Assembly: GCA_014382015.1 (NCBI GenBank) | Contig: JACNKN010000073.1 | Span: 1-47,538 of the forward strand | From: Fidelibacterota bacterium | Lineage (GTDB): Bacteria; Fidelibacterota; Marinisomatia; Marinisomatales; TCS55 | DNA length: 47,538 nt | Direction: 5' to 3' | Notes under the pieces: generated by a model | Told to the model about the DNA's origin: nothing | Databases searched by the model: none | Seen by the model: only the letters and a program-made list of their open reading frames with translations | Translations under genes and position numbers: made by a program | Part shown: piece by piece, positions 35,503 through 44,611 of the stretch | Layout: every line of letters starts with the position of its first letter | Position numbering within the stretch: the first letter of the stretch is position 1

Positions 35503-36762
35503 TTATTCTATAGTCGGTGTCTCATCCTCTGGCTCAGAATCGTTAGACTCAGATTCCTGGGTATCTGTGGAATCTGAGTCATCATCACCGAAATTGTATT
35601 CTTCATCCTCATCGTCGTCTTCTTCCAATTCTTCTTCGTCTTTTCTGTCGAGTATATTGTCATCATCAGATTTTTTACGGAATATAGTAAACATAATCGT
35701 CTCTCCTACAGAAACTATGGACAGAAAATATGAGAAGAAAGACAAAGTAATGAGAAATAAAAATATTCCCACAATAAATGCAGCTGCAGATTCTGTACCG
35801 GATAAATTTCCAGAGGATACGGGAATAAAGCAGGAATAAAAATCGTTTAACATATGAGTACCAATAGAACATACACCACAGCAGGAACCGGAATTGGCAC
35901 ATGCACTGGCAATGGATGTGAATAAATCCATGGGCCAAACTGTTTGGGCAGCTGAACCAACGATATTGGACAATTTTTGCCCCATGAGCATTTCATGGCC
36001 AAAAACCATATTAACAAGCTTAAAACCGTAGAAAAGGACAAATTTAAATATTCCAACCGAAATTGCAGCAAGAGGCAGCAATATAATGTGGTAAAAAATC
36101 ACTCGCCATGGCTGACTCCATGTGATTGAATAGCTGTTGAAAACAGCACCCATGGTATCTTCTTCTATGGTCCCTACAATTGCGGGAGTATAAATAAGGG
36201 ACACCAAGAAAACAATGGCTGTATAAACGGTAAAAACAGAGCCAAAGAAATAGAGCAAATAGGGAAGAGCAAAGAAGAATTCACCTACATAAGGTATTTT
36301 ACCAAATAGAGCAAATACGGCAGCCATTCCAACAAAGAAAACCAAAATAAGTGCCATAGATACAAAAGTAAAAATAACAGGATGCCAATGCTTCCTTACA
36401 AATTTCCAGGCATCACCGGAGGAGTAAAATTCATCTCCTTTTAATTGTTTGTAGGTGACCCTTGCAACAGCAGTACAAGCCAGATTAATAGCCACAATCC
36501 AAAGAATTACGCCCACCCAAAAAAGGGCCCACGCAAACCAGGATCCTTCGGCGGCATACAAACATGGGTACATTCCCTGGGATGCCCAGGTTTCTCCAAA
36601 AGAAATACCGGACAAAGCGAGTGCAATGTAATTGAGTATAAAATAAGCACTATACCCAATGACATTGGCAAATAAAAATATCCATATTTTTTTACCACTC
36701 AGGGCCAGACGAGGTGCACGAAAAATATCTCGTACATCAAAATGAAGGTTTAATGGTTCCAT
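35503..36762 (-). CDS. polytopic membrane protein with acidic C-terminal tail, unknown
   Basis: A 419-residue protein that I do not recognise. A short hydrophilic start (MEPLNLHFDVRDIFRAPRLAL) precedes about seven or eight hydrophobic helices spread over residues 28-360. A loop near residues 285-310 is rich in Cys (ACANSGSCCGVCSIG), and the last ~55 residues are almost all Asp, Glu and Ser. The layout resembles uncharacterised membrane proteins of the DUF4013 or glycerophosphoryl-diester-phosphodiesterase membrane-domain kind, but no motif decides. It lies 12 bp after the SPOR lipoprotein gene and before the hairpin at 35456-35487, so the two form a likely envelope pair. The acidic tail may be cytoplasmic; orientation is not certain. 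Confidence 0.75.
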   Translation of the reverse strand: MEPLNLHFDVRDIFRAPRLALSGKKIWIFLFANVIGYSAYFILNYIALALSGISFGETWASQGMYPCLYAAEGSWFAWALFWVGVILWIVAINLACTAVARVTYKQLKGDEFYSSGDAWKFVRKHWHPVIFTFVSMALILVFFVGMAAVFALFGKIPYVGEFFFALPYLLYFFGSVFTVYTAIVFLVSLIYTPAIVGTIEEDTMGAVFNSYSITWSQPWRVIFYHIILLPLAAISVGIFKFVLFYGFKLVNMVFGHEMLMGQKLSNIVGSAAQTVWPMDLFTSIASACANSGSCCGVCSIGTHMLNDFYSCFIPVSSGNLSGTESAAAFIVGIFLFLITLSFFSYFLSIVSVGETIMFTIFRKKSDDDNILDRKDEEELEEDDDEDEEYNFGDDDSDSTDTQESESNDSEPEDETPTIE

Positions 36763-36774
36763 AATTTCCTCTAT

Positions 36775-37659
36775 TTAATTATTTTGATATTCATAACGAA
36801 CGTAATCGACCCAGGCCGGTTCCGGACGCGTACTGGATAATGACTTTGCCACCGCCACAGCTGTATCCCGTTTATCATAGCTGCCAACCCGGACGCGGTA
36901 CCAAACTTCATTCGTTTCTTTAAATACTGCTTTTTGGATGTAGGCATCATATCCGGCGTCAATTAAAGTTGCCGCTACCTTTTTTGCATCCTCTAAAACT
37001 TTCTTAGATGCAATTTGAATGGTAAATCTATCCTTATCATAGGGAATGGACGTACCGCGCGTTTTTATTGGTTTAAGTCTTTTCTTTTTTGGTTCAGGTG
37101 GAGGGGGAGGAGGCGTCGGGTCCGGATCTGGCTCTGTGATGGATTCAGGTTGCACAGTTTCAATTTTGGGTGCAGAAATATTTTGGTCTGCTTCTTCAAC
37201 CACTTGAGCGACTGACTCAGATTCGTACCATTTCGGCTCATCGTCATTAACCATTAATTCAGAAATCGCATCATCATCTTCAGCTGTGTTATCCTCTTCC
37301 ACAATATTTTCAGTATTGCTGGATGATTCCCTTTCAATCACATCGTATGAAAATGACTGAGTGCTGATCTCATCATTGTACTGAAATACAGAAACTTCTA
37401 TGCTGTATGTGCCGGGCACATCGGGGATAAACATGACAGATGCATTTAATTCGCCGGAGGTGAGCTGAGAATTATCTAATTCGCTATCGCCAGGAATATT
37501 TGTCAATTCCCAAATAAAATCTAAATCCTGACTTTCTTCCGGGATTTCAGCATTCACAGTAACATAATCTCCCACGGTTGCCGTTGGGTTACTTTTTCCG
37601 CAACCGGTTAAAACCAGCAGGATAAAAAAGCTGAATATGGATATTTTTTTTGCCATCAT
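36775..37659 (-). CDS. SPOR-domain lipoprotein with PKD-like domain
   Basis: A 294-residue lipoprotein (LVLTGC lipobox, Cys about 20). Residues about 28-108 form an Ig/PKD-like beta sandwich (VGDYVTVNAEI ... GTYSIEVSVFQYNDE). An acidic stretch and a Pro-rich linker (TEPDPDPTPPPPPPEPKKKR) follow, and the last ~80 residues are a SPOR domain (RFTIQIASKKVLEDAKKVA ... VWYRVRVGSY). SPOR domains bind denuded glycan strands of peptidoglycan, often at the septum, so the protein probably links the outer membrane or periplasm with the cell wall. It is 12 bp upstream of the polytopic protein gene and downstream of ndk in the same directon. Confidence 0.9.
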   Translation of the reverse strand: MMAKKISIFSFFILLVLTGCGKSNPTATVGDYVTVNAEIPEESQDLDFIWELTNIPGDSELDNSQLTSGELNASVMFIPDVPGTYSIEVSVFQYNDEISTQSFSYDVIERESSSNTENIVEEDNTAEDDDAISELMVNDDEPKWYESESVAQVVEEADQNISAPKIETVQPESITEPDPDPTPPPPPPEPKKKRLKPIKTRGTSIPYDKDRFTIQIASKKVLEDAKKVAATLIDAGYDAYIQKAVFKETNEVWYRVRVGSYDKRDTAVAVAKSLSSTRPEPAWVDYVRYEYQNN

Positions 37660-37744
37660 TTCAATGCAAAGGTCAATGCCTGACTTGGAATTTGAAGGAA
37701 TGGGAGGGAAAAAGCAACTATTACTGCCCGGTATTTTAAAACAC

Positions 37745-38170
37745 TTACTGGTTCGAAATTAATTCATTGTTCGTGAAAAAGAACCCAATTTCAATGACGG
37801 AATTTTCGTCACTGTCAGCCCCATGAACTGCATTTTCTCCCAATGACGTTGCAAAATCTTTGCGAATTGTTCCGTCTGCTGCTTCAGATGGATTGGTAGC
37901 ACCGATGGTGTCGCGCCACGCCGAAACAGCATCGTCTTTCTCCAGTGCCAGTACCATGGTTTTCCCTGAGGACATAAATGTCGTGAGTTCCTGGAAAAAA
38001 GGCCGTTCACGGTGGATGGCATAAAATCCTTCTGCTTGTGCTTTGGTCATCCGAATTAATTTTGCGCCGAGAATTTTAAAGTCTGCTTCAATGATTCTAT
38101 CAAGAATCTTTCCCATGTGTCCATTGCGAACCGCATCAGGTTTTATCATAGCAAATGTTCGATTATTCAT
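37745..38170 (-). CDS. ndk: nucleoside diphosphate kinase
   Basis: A 141-residue NDK (EC 2.7.4.6) that equalises nucleoside triphosphates using ATP. The opening NRTFAMIKPDAVRNG and the active-site histidine H116 in NAVHGADS are canonical, as is RPFFQEL. It begins 13 bp after sucD. Succinyl-CoA synthetase and NDK form a natural pair, because NDK can convert the nucleotide made by SucCD into others. Confidence 0.98.
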   Translation of the reverse strand: MNNRTFAMIKPDAVRNGHMGKILDRIIEADFKILGAKLIRMTKAQAEGFYAIHRERPFFQELTTFMSSGKTMVLALEKDDAVSAWRDTIGATNPSEAADGTIRKDFATSLGENAVHGADSDENSVIEIGFFFTNNELISNQ

Positions 38171-38183
38171 TCTATTATATTCC

Positions 38184-39062
38184 TTAATTGTTTAAAGCTA
38201 TTTTCATTTTTTCACCTATATCTGCAACGGATTCACACACCGCAATTCCATTCTCAGTTAAAATTCGCATTTTTGCTTCTGCCGTATCATCCCCGCCAGA
38301 AACGATGGCACCTGCATGCCCCATTCGTCGGCCGGGAGGCGCAGTTTGACCTGCAATAAACCCAATAATGGGTTTGCTCATATTCGCTTTGGCCCACCGT
38401 GCAGCATCATTTTCCATCTGTCCACCGATTTCTCCAATCATGACAACCCCTTTTGTTTCAGGATCATTCTCGAATAGTTCCAAAACATCAATCATGGTCG
38501 TGCCAATAATTGGATCTCCACCAATCCCGATGGCCGTGGTTTGGCCTAATCCAACATTGCCTAACTGTCCAATGGCTTCGTAGGTGAGCGTACCGGATTT
38601 GGACACCACGCCCACATTTCCTTTTTGGCAAATAAACCCGGGCATGATACCTAATTTACACTCGTCTACTGTAATAATTCCTGGGCAGTTCGGACCCACC
38701 AATCGTGTGTTATTTTGATCAATAATTCGTTTGGCCTTTACCATATCCTGAACCGGAACGCCTTCCGTAATGCATACAACCAATTCCATTCCAGCATCCG
38801 ATGCTTCGATAATGGCTTCTGCTGCAAAAGGTGGAGGTACAAAAATGATGGATACATTGGCGTCCGTCTCATTCTTCGCTTCTTCCACTGAATTAAAAAC
38901 AGGCACTTTTCCATCTATGGCTGATTGGCCGCCTTTTCCTGGTGTAACACCGGCTACAATTTGGGTCCCATACTCTAACATTTGTGTGGCATGGAATGTG
39001 CCTTCTGAACCGGTGATTCCCTGGACAACCACCCGTGAATTTTTATTAACTAATATTGACAT
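38184..39062 (-). CDS. sucD: succinyl-CoA synthetase, alpha subunit
   Basis: A 292-residue alpha subunit with an N-terminal CoA-binding Rossmann domain ([14 protein letters not shown], 11-24) and the phosphorylated active-site His249 in [19 protein letters not shown] and [11 protein letters not shown] are further family blocks. With SucC it converts succinyl-CoA to succinate with formation of ATP or GTP in the TCA cycle. It follows sucC by 10 bp in the usual beta-then-alpha order. Confidence 0.98.
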   Translation of the reverse strand: MSILVNKNSRVVVQGITGSEGTFHATQMLEYGTQIVAGVTPGKGGQSAIDGKVPVFNSVEEAKNETDANVSIIFVPPPFAAEAIIEASDAGMELVVCITEGVPVQDMVKAKRIIDQNNTRLVGPNCPGIITVDECKLGIMPGFICQKGNVGVVSKSGTLTYEAIGQLGNVGLGQTTAIGIGGDPIIGTTMIDVLELFENDPETKGVVMIGEIGGQMENDAARWAKANMSKPIIGFIAGQTAPPGRRMGHAGAIVSGGDDTAEAKMRILTENGIAVCESVADIGEKMKIALNN

Positions 39063-39072
39063 TATATATCCC

Positions 39073-40251
39073 CTAATCTTTCAATGCTGCATTAACTACT
39101 TTTTGAGCCGCATCTTTCATATCGTCTGCCGGAATAATAGCAAATTCCGATTCGGATAAAATTGTTTTGGCTTCTTTTGCATTGGTCCCTTCTAATCGAA
39201 CCACTACTGGGACTTTCAATCCCAATTCTTTCACAGCCTGGATGACACCATTTGCCACACGATCACATCGGACAATGCCCCCAAAAATATTGATTAATAT
39301 GGCTTTGACATTGGCATCGGATAAAATGATTTTAAAACCATTCTTCACACTTCCTGCACTTGCGGCACCGCCAACGTCTAAGAAGTTTGCCGGATCACCC
39401 CCTGCCAGTTTGATAATATCCATAGTGGCCATTGCGAGACCGGCCCCGTTAACCATACAGCCCACATTCCCATCCAGTTTGATATAGTTTAAGTCAAATT
39501 CACTGGCTTTCACTTCTGTTGGATCTTCTTCGTTTTTATCCCTTAACTTGGCAATGTCAGGATGACGATACAATGCATTATCATCGAAATTAAACTTAGA
39601 GTCTAACGCAATAATTCGACCATCTTCTGATAGAATGAGGGGATTAATTTCTACCAACGAAGCATCCGTACCTTGATAGCATTGATACAAATTCATGAAA
39701 ACTTTTACGGCAGTTTTAAATGCAACCCCGGTCAGTTCCAAACCAAAGGCCAGTTTTCTTGCTTGATAGGATTTCATACCCACCAGTGGATCAATCCATA
39801 CTTTAATTATTTTTTCCGGCGTTTCAGCCGCCACTTTTTCAATTTCAACGCCACCTTCGGTAGAAACCATAAACACATCTTTGGTTTTTGCCCGATCCAA
39901 TGTGATGGCACAATAATATTCGTTTTTAATATCGAATGCTTCTGTGATGTACACCTTTCGGACTTTTTGACCTTCCGTACCGGTTTGGTGGGTGACTAAA
40001 TTCATTCCAAGTATATTTTTGACATTCGCTAATGCCTCCTCAGCAGTCGGTGAATATTTCACACCACCACCTTTTCCTCGTCCGCCCGCGTGAATTTGCG
40101 CTTTAACCAAAACAGCTTTCGAGTTGAATTCTTTTTGCACTTTTGAAATGGTATCAGCTGCTTCATCAATATGTTCGATCACATACCCATCTTGAATTGG
40201 GATGCCATAACTTTTAAATAGATTCTTCCCCTGAAATTCATGAATTTTCAT
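39073..40251 (-). CDS. sucC: succinyl-CoA synthetase, beta subunit
   Basis: A 392-residue ATP-grasp beta subunit (opening [18 protein letters not shown]). Visible features: [19 protein letters not shown] for nucleotide binding, [25 protein letters not shown] and [16 protein letters not shown] at the alpha-subunit contact. It pairs with sucD directly downstream. ATP versus GTP preference cannot be read here. It lies 3 bp after arcC, an uncommon neighbour, so the catabolic genes pruA and arcC may share its transcript. Confidence 0.98.
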   Translation of the reverse strand: MKIHEFQGKNLFKSYGIPIQDGYVIEHIDEAADTISKVQKEFNSKAVLVKAQIHAGGRGKGGGVKYSPTAEEALANVKNILGMNLVTHQTGTEGQKVRKVYITEAFDIKNEYYCAITLDRAKTKDVFMVSTEGGVEIEKVAAETPEKIIKVWIDPLVGMKSYQARKLAFGLELTGVAFKTAVKVFMNLYQCYQGTDASLVEINPLILSEDGRIIALDSKFNFDDNALYRHPDIAKLRDKNEEDPTEVKASEFDLNYIKLDGNVGCMVNGAGLAMATMDIIKLAGGDPANFLDVGGAASAGSVKNGFKIILSDANVKAILINIFGGIVRCDRVANGVIQAVKELGLKVPVVVRLEGTNAKEAKTILSESEFAIIPADDMKDAAQKVVNAALKD

Positions 40252-40254
40252 TAT

Positions 40255-41196
40255 TTATCTCCTGATTATTGTTCCGTTATCTCCGTTAATTGCATCCGTA
40301 ATTCCATCAATCGATGTGATGACAACTTTATCTCCATGATATTTTAAAAAATACAAAGCGGCCTGAATCTTGGGTGCCATACTGCCTGCTTGAAAATGGC
40401 CCTCATCTGCATATTTTATTGCTTCTGATACGGTCATTTCATTTATGCGTTTTTCTTTGTCAGTGCCATAATAAAGACACACCTGATCCACATCTGTAAT
40501 AATCCATAATTCATGGGATTTAATGACCCGTCCCAATAATGCGGCGGATAAATCTTTATCCACAACTGCATCGATACCTTCCAGGTTTCCGCTTCCATTC
40601 CAATAGGCTGGAATACCGCCGCCGCCGGAAGCGATGACAATAATGCCATGATCCACTAATGTTTGAATGGATTTTCCATGTTCAATGTATTTCGGCTCGG
40701 GGCTGGGAACCACCTGCCGCCATTCACCTGAATTTTGTTTTTTGATCGACCATCCAAATTTTTCGACCATTTTTTCACCCTCTTCTTTTGTGTAGCGTCG
40801 CCCAATAAATTTCGATGGGTTTTGGATAGAGGCATCATCAGAATCCACAATAGTCTGGGTAATCAGGGTAACAACTTCTCGGTCAACGCTTTCGTGTTTT
40901 AAGGCATTTTGTAAGGATTGCTGAATCATGTATCCAATGGATCCTTGAGTTTCAGCCACACATACCCCCAGAGGTAATGGGGGAATTTCATCATGGGTGA
41001 GTGCCATTCGGTATAATTCATCGCCAACCTGTGGACCGTTTCCATGGGTGATGCAGATATGATATCCCAACGCCACAAAGTGCATAATGGCATTTAAACT
41101 TTCCCGCGTGTGTGCGAATTGTTCAGCAATGGTTCCCGCTTCGCCTTTTGGAGAAATGGCATTGCCGCCCAGAGCGATGATGACTGACTTTTGCAT
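40255..41196 (-). CDS. arcC: carbamate kinase
   Basis: A 313-residue amino-acid-kinase-fold enzyme (EC 2.7.2.2) that forms ATP from carbamoyl phosphate and ADP. Motifs: IIALGGNAISPKGEAGT (5-21), THGNGPQVGDE, SGGGGIPAYW, VDKDLSAALL and FQAGSMAPKIQAAL, all diagnostic for ArcC rather than glutamate or uridylate kinase. No arginine deiminase or catabolic ornithine carbamoyltransferase gene is in the window; arcC instead sits between pruA and sucCD. Carbamoyl phosphate could come from elsewhere in arginine, allantoin or purine breakdown; that is inference. Confidence 0.95.
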   Translation of the reverse strand: MQKSVIIALGGNAISPKGEAGTIAEQFAHTRESLNAIMHFVALGYHICITHGNGPQVGDELYRMALTHDEIPPLPLGVCVAETQGSIGYMIQQSLQNALKHESVDREVVTLITQTIVDSDDASIQNPSKFIGRRYTKEEGEKMVEKFGWSIKKQNSGEWRQVVPSPEPKYIEHGKSIQTLVDHGIIVIASGGGGIPAYWNGSGNLEGIDAVVDKDLSAALLGRVIKSHELWIITDVDQVCLYYGTDKEKRINEMTVSEAIKYADEGHFQAGSMAPKIQAALYFLKYHGDKVVITSIDGITDAINGDNGTIIRR

Positions 41197-41236
41197 GATG
41201 ATTTAAAATACAGTGAGAAATTATTTTTTGTATTGT

Positions 41237-42871
41237 TTAGGTTTCATCCATAAATGGGTATGAAAAATCTTTGGGCGGATCAAACGTTTCTTTAATCGTC
41301 CGCATGGTTATCCATCGAACTAAGTTAAACATAGACCCAGCTTTATCATTGGTCCCGGAAGCACGACTACCCCCAAATGGCTGCTGACCCACAACCGCAC
41401 CGGAAGGTTTATCATTAATATAAAAATTACCCGCCGCATGGGTTAGTCTTTGAGATGCTTCATTCACCGCTTCTCGATCCTGGCCCCAAACACAACCAGT
41501 TAAAGCGTAAGGGGAGGTGGTGTCCACCAAATCTAATGTGGCTTTCCAATCTTTTGGATCATATAGATATATGGTTAAAACAGGTCCAAAAATTTCTTCA
41601 CACATGGTGATATATTTTGGATTATCGGTCAAAATAGTGGTGGGCTCAATAAAATATCCCTTAGCATCATCATAATTTCCGCCGGAGATGATTTCTGCAT
41701 CGGTTGCTTTTTTCGCCCCATCAATATAGGCAGTGATTGAGTCGAAAGCAGATTGATCGATAACCGCATTCATAAAGTTAGAAAAATCTTCCGGATCACC
41801 CATTTTTATGGCTTTAACCTGAGCCAGGTATTTTTCTTTCAGTTCCGGCCAAATATTTTTGGGGATATATGTTCGGGAAAGAGCAGAACATTTTTGTCCT
41901 TGATATTCAAAAGCGCCTCGAACCATGGCCGTGGCCAACGCATCCACATCGGATGATTCATGGGCAATACAGAAATCTTTACCGCCAGTTTCCCCCACAA
42001 TTCTTGGGTAAGATTTATAGTTAGAAATATTCTCCCCTACCGTTTTCCACATCCCCTGAAAAACTGCAGTGGATCCTGTAAAGTGGATGCCAGCCAGGTT
42101 GGGATCTTTCAATACATTTGGGCCCACATCACGACCTGAGCCGGGTATAAAATTGATCACACCATTCGGGACACCTGCTTCACGAAATAAATTCATCATA
42201 AAGTGTGAACTGTACACCGCACTGGAGGCAGGTTTCCATAAGACCACATTTCCCATGAGTGCCGGTGCAGCAGTTAGGTTTCCACCAATAGATGTAAAAT
42301 TGAATGGTGATACGGCGAATACAAATCCTTCTAATGGGCGATGCTCAAGACGATTCCACATGCCATCAGGAGAATAGGTGGGTTGCTGACTATATAATTG
42401 CTGAGCATACCAACTGTTGAAATTTAAAAAATCAATCATTTCGCAAGAGGCATCAATTTCAGCTTGGTAGGCATTTTTACTCTGACAAAGTATGGTGGAT
42501 GCATTAATGGTTTGTTCGCCATGGCGTTGAAGGATTGAAGCCATTTTATTAAAGATTGCGGCCCGGGATTCCCAGGGCATTTTCGACCATGAACTCCAGG
42601 CATCCATAGCAGCTTCGATGGCCATTTTTACTTCTTTTTCACCTGCTTTATGAAATCGCCCCAGAAGATGATTATGATCGTGTGGAATGCGCATTTCTCC
42701 CATATCACCTGTTTTAATTTCTTGCCCTCCGATTATAATAGGGACTTCAATTTCCTGAGATTTTAATTCTTGTATTCTGGATTTGAGTGCGGCCCGTTCT
42801 GGCGTTCCAGGCGCATATGATAATACTGGCTCATTGACTGGCTTGGGAACCATGGCTTTTGCATTTTGCAT
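41237..42871 (-). CDS. pruA: L-glutamate gamma-semialdehyde (P5C) dehydrogenase
   Basis: A 544-residue aldehyde dehydrogenase of the 1-pyrroline-5-carboxylate type (EC 1.2.1.88), which oxidises glutamate semialdehyde to glutamate with NAD. The catalytic pair is E294 (VGETGGKDF) and C328 (GQKCSALSR), and the C-terminal PSGAVVGQQPFGGSRASGTNDKAG block is specific for the group-1 P5C enzymes found in animals and many bacteria. No proline dehydrogenase domain is fused. It is the first gene of the 14-kb reverse directon; a TATAAT on the reverse strand (plus-strand 42892-42897) lies about 21 nt before its ATG. It feeds glutamate, then 2-oxoglutarate, toward the TCA cycle and sucCD. Confidence 0.96.
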   Translation of the reverse strand: MQNAKAMVPKPVNEPVLSYAPGTPERAALKSRIQELKSQEIEVPIIIGGQEIKTGDMGEMRIPHDHNHLLGRFHKAGEKEVKMAIEAAMDAWSSWSKMPWESRAAIFNKMASILQRHGEQTINASTILCQSKNAYQAEIDASCEMIDFLNFNSWYAQQLYSQQPTYSPDGMWNRLEHRPLEGFVFAVSPFNFTSIGGNLTAAPALMGNVVLWKPASSAVYSSHFMMNLFREAGVPNGVINFIPGSGRDVGPNVLKDPNLAGIHFTGSTAVFQGMWKTVGENISNYKSYPRIVGETGGKDFCIAHESSDVDALATAMVRGAFEYQGQKCSALSRTYIPKNIWPELKEKYLAQVKAIKMGDPEDFSNFMNAVIDQSAFDSITAYIDGAKKATDAEIISGGNYDDAKGYFIEPTTILTDNPKYITMCEEIFGPVLTIYLYDPKDWKATLDLVDTTSPYALTGCVWGQDREAVNEASQRLTHAAGNFYINDKPSGAVVGQQPFGGSRASGTNDKAGSMFNLVRWITMRTIKETFDPPKDFSYPFMDET

Positions 42872-42999
42872 ATTAGACTCTTTTAATTATAATTATAGGA
42901 TCAAAAAAAGCTTGGGAATTTATCTGGTAAAAAGGGTGGATTCAAAGTTTTAGGTGATATTGAAAATGCGATACTTATATCGTCAATTAAAATGTATTG

Positions 43000-43015
43000 A
43001 ATAATGCGTATTATT
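43000..43015 (+). promoter_or_regulatory. candidate operator of the toxin-antitoxin pair
   Basis: An inverted repeat AATAAT-GCGT-ATTATT ends 4 bp before the antitoxin ATG, at the usual place for autoregulation by a ribbon-helix-helix antitoxin or its complex. The arms are short and A/T-rich, so chance is possible. Confidence 0.45.
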
Positions 43016-43019
43016 ATGC

Positions 43020-43253
43020 ATGTCTAAATATAATCGAATAAACATTACACTCCCCGGAGCCGTATCGGAAGAATTAGAAATTGTATCAAAAGAGCTTAAT
43101 AGTAAGAAAAGCCATATCATTTCAGAAGCCTTAGAACTATACTTTGATGAATTAGATTTGGCCATTGCTGAAAAACGGCTCAATGAATTAGAATATAGTA
43201 AGGATAAAACTGTTCCAGCCGAAGATGTATGGAAAGAGCTCGGTATTCATTAG
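43020..43253 (+). CDS. RelB/RHH-type antitoxin
   Basis: A 77-residue protein with an N-terminal ribbon-helix-helix pattern: the strand RINITLPGAV followed by two helices (SEELEIVSKELNSKKSHIISEALE written in two blocks, 16-27 and 28-39). The C-terminal half is a charged helix and extended tail (KTVPAEDVWKELGIH), the typical toxin-wrapping part. Its stop overlaps the GTG of the RelE-like toxin by one base. It probably binds its own promoter at 43000-43015. The pair lies between two housekeeping genes and is likely an acquired stress or stabilisation module. Confidence 0.85.
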   Translation: MSKYNRINITLPGAVSEELEIVSKELNSKKSHIISEALELYFDELDLAIAEKRLNELEYSKDKTVPAEDVWKELGIH

Positions 43254-43519
43254 TGTATTCGCTTATTTTTCTAAAGAAAGCGAAAGATGAATTACAAAAA
43301 ATAGATCCTATTTGGCAAAAAAGAATTAAAGCAAAGTTAGAGATTCTTGCCAAAAATCCCATAGCATTATCCAATAAAATATTACCTTTAAAAGGAAAAC
43401 AGTTTAAAGGACTGGCCAGATTACGGGTTGGGCATTATCGAATCATATTTCAAAAAAAAGATGAGGAATTGATTATCTTAATCGTTCGAATTACCCATGG
43501 AGGTTTTGTTTACCGCTAA
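43253..43519 (+). CDS. RelE/ParE-family toxin
   Basis: An 88-residue basic protein of the RelE/ParE fold. It opens MYSLIFLKKAKDELQKI, has the middle strand GLARLRVGHYRIIFQ and ends RITHGGFVYR, where the Arg and terminal Tyr match RelE catalytic positions. RelE toxins cut mRNA in the ribosomal A site; ParE relatives poison gyrase, and this sequence is closer to the RelE pattern. I choose the GTG that overlaps the antitoxin TAG, because the in-frame ATG 24 nt upstream lies inside the antitoxin gene and adds residues without family counterpart. Its stop abuts the convergent dusB stop. Confidence 0.88.
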   Translation: MYSLIFLKKAKDELQKIDPIWQKRIKAKLEILAKNPIALSNKILPLKGKQFKGLARLRVGHYRIIFQKKDEELIILIVRITHGGFVYR

Positions 43520-44479
43520 TTATGTCATTGAATCCAAAATGGTCACCATTTCATCCTTATCAGCAGCAACAACCAATGCTTTTCGAATGACAGCCGCCCC
43601 GGTAAAACCGCGAATATACCAACCAAAATGTTTCCGCATGAGGTTGATACCCACCCGTTCACCATGAAATTCTATCATTTGGTCTAAATGTTCTAAACAT
43701 TTCTCTGCTCTTTCATTTATATTAGGAGAATCAGGTAATGACTCTCCTTTATATAAGGCAACAGCCTCCTTAAAAAACCAGGGATTCCCTAAAGCACTCC
43801 GGCCGATCATGACACCATCACATCCTGTTTCTTCAAACATGCGTATCACATCTTGTGGTGATTTAATATCTCCATTCCCAATGACGGGGATGGAGACGGC
43901 ATTTTTCAATTCTTTTATTCGCGACCAATCGGCGGTACCTTTATATTTTTCTTTGGTCGTGCGCGGGTGGAGGGCAATGGCTTTAACGCCAATTTTTTCT
44001 AAACGAGGGCCTACTTCTGGAACAACAATTGATTTTGAATCCCAACCCGCACGCATTTTTACAGTGACGGGTACTTTTGGAATCGCTTCCACCACTGCGG
44101 ATGTAATGTCATCCATAAGGCAAAGATCTCGGAGTGCTGCAGAGCCTGCACCTTTTTTGGTTATTTTAGGTACGGGACACCCATAATTGATATCCAGTAT
44201 ATCTGGCGAAAATTTATCCACTACCATGCGGGCGGCTTTGCCCATAACCTCTGGTGAATCTCCAAATATTTGAATACCAATGGGGCGTTCAAAATCAGTG
44301 AATTCAATCATCTGCCACGTCTTAGCATTCTCTCTAATGATGCCGTGGGCAGAAACAAATTCGGAATACACGACACCGGCGCCTTGTTCCTTACATAAAA
44401 CCCGAAATGGATAATCGGTCACCCCCGCCATGGGGGCGAGGAGTATGGGGGTTTCAATATTTATATTGCCGATTTGCAT
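43520..44479 (-). CDS. dusB: tRNA-dihydrouridine synthase B type
   Basis: A 319-residue FMN-dependent enzyme that reduces uridine to dihydrouridine in tRNA D-loops. The TIM-barrel signatures LLAPMAGVTDYPFR (13-26) and DINYGCPVPKI with catalytic C101 are clear; KMRAGW, LHPRTT and GNGDI mark FMN- and tRNA-binding strands. The order and length suit DusB more than DusA or DusC. It stands alone between the toxin-antitoxin pair and the divergent CsgG-like gene. Confidence 0.95.
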   Translation of the reverse strand: MQIGNINIETPILLAPMAGVTDYPFRVLCKEQGAGVVYSEFVSAHGIIRENAKTWQMIEFTDFERPIGIQIFGDSPEVMGKAARMVVDKFSPDILDINYGCPVPKITKKGAGSAALRDLCLMDDITSAVVEAIPKVPVTVKMRAGWDSKSIVVPEVGPRLEKIGVKAIALHPRTTKEKYKGTADWSRIKELKNAVSIPVIGNGDIKSPQDVIRMFEETGCDGVMIGRSALGNPWFFKEAVALYKGESLPDSPNINERAEKCLEHLDQMIEFHGERVGINLMRKHFGWYIRGFTGAAVIRKALVVAADKDEMVTILDSMT

Positions 44480-44538
44480 GGTTAAATTTATCTGGTTTAG
44501 ACCTTATGATTTACTAAAAGCTATTAATCGTAAGCCTT

Positions 44539-44568
44539 TTGTTCTATGGCATATTCGGGTATTATATT
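44539..44568 (+). promoter_or_regulatory. candidate promoter for the CsgG/PEGA gene
   Basis: TTGTTC (44539-44544) and TATATT (44563-44568) with 18 bp between them lie in the 132-bp gap divergent from dusB. Match by eye only. Confidence 0.3.
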
Positions 44569-44611
44569 CAATGTATAAGTAGCAACAAAATTTTAACTAT
44601 TTATAATAATT

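Noticed and set aside
43229-43252. ATG start for the RelE-like toxin within the antitoxin gene.
   Set aside because: It adds eight residues with no family counterpart; the overlapping GTG gives the standard N-terminus.
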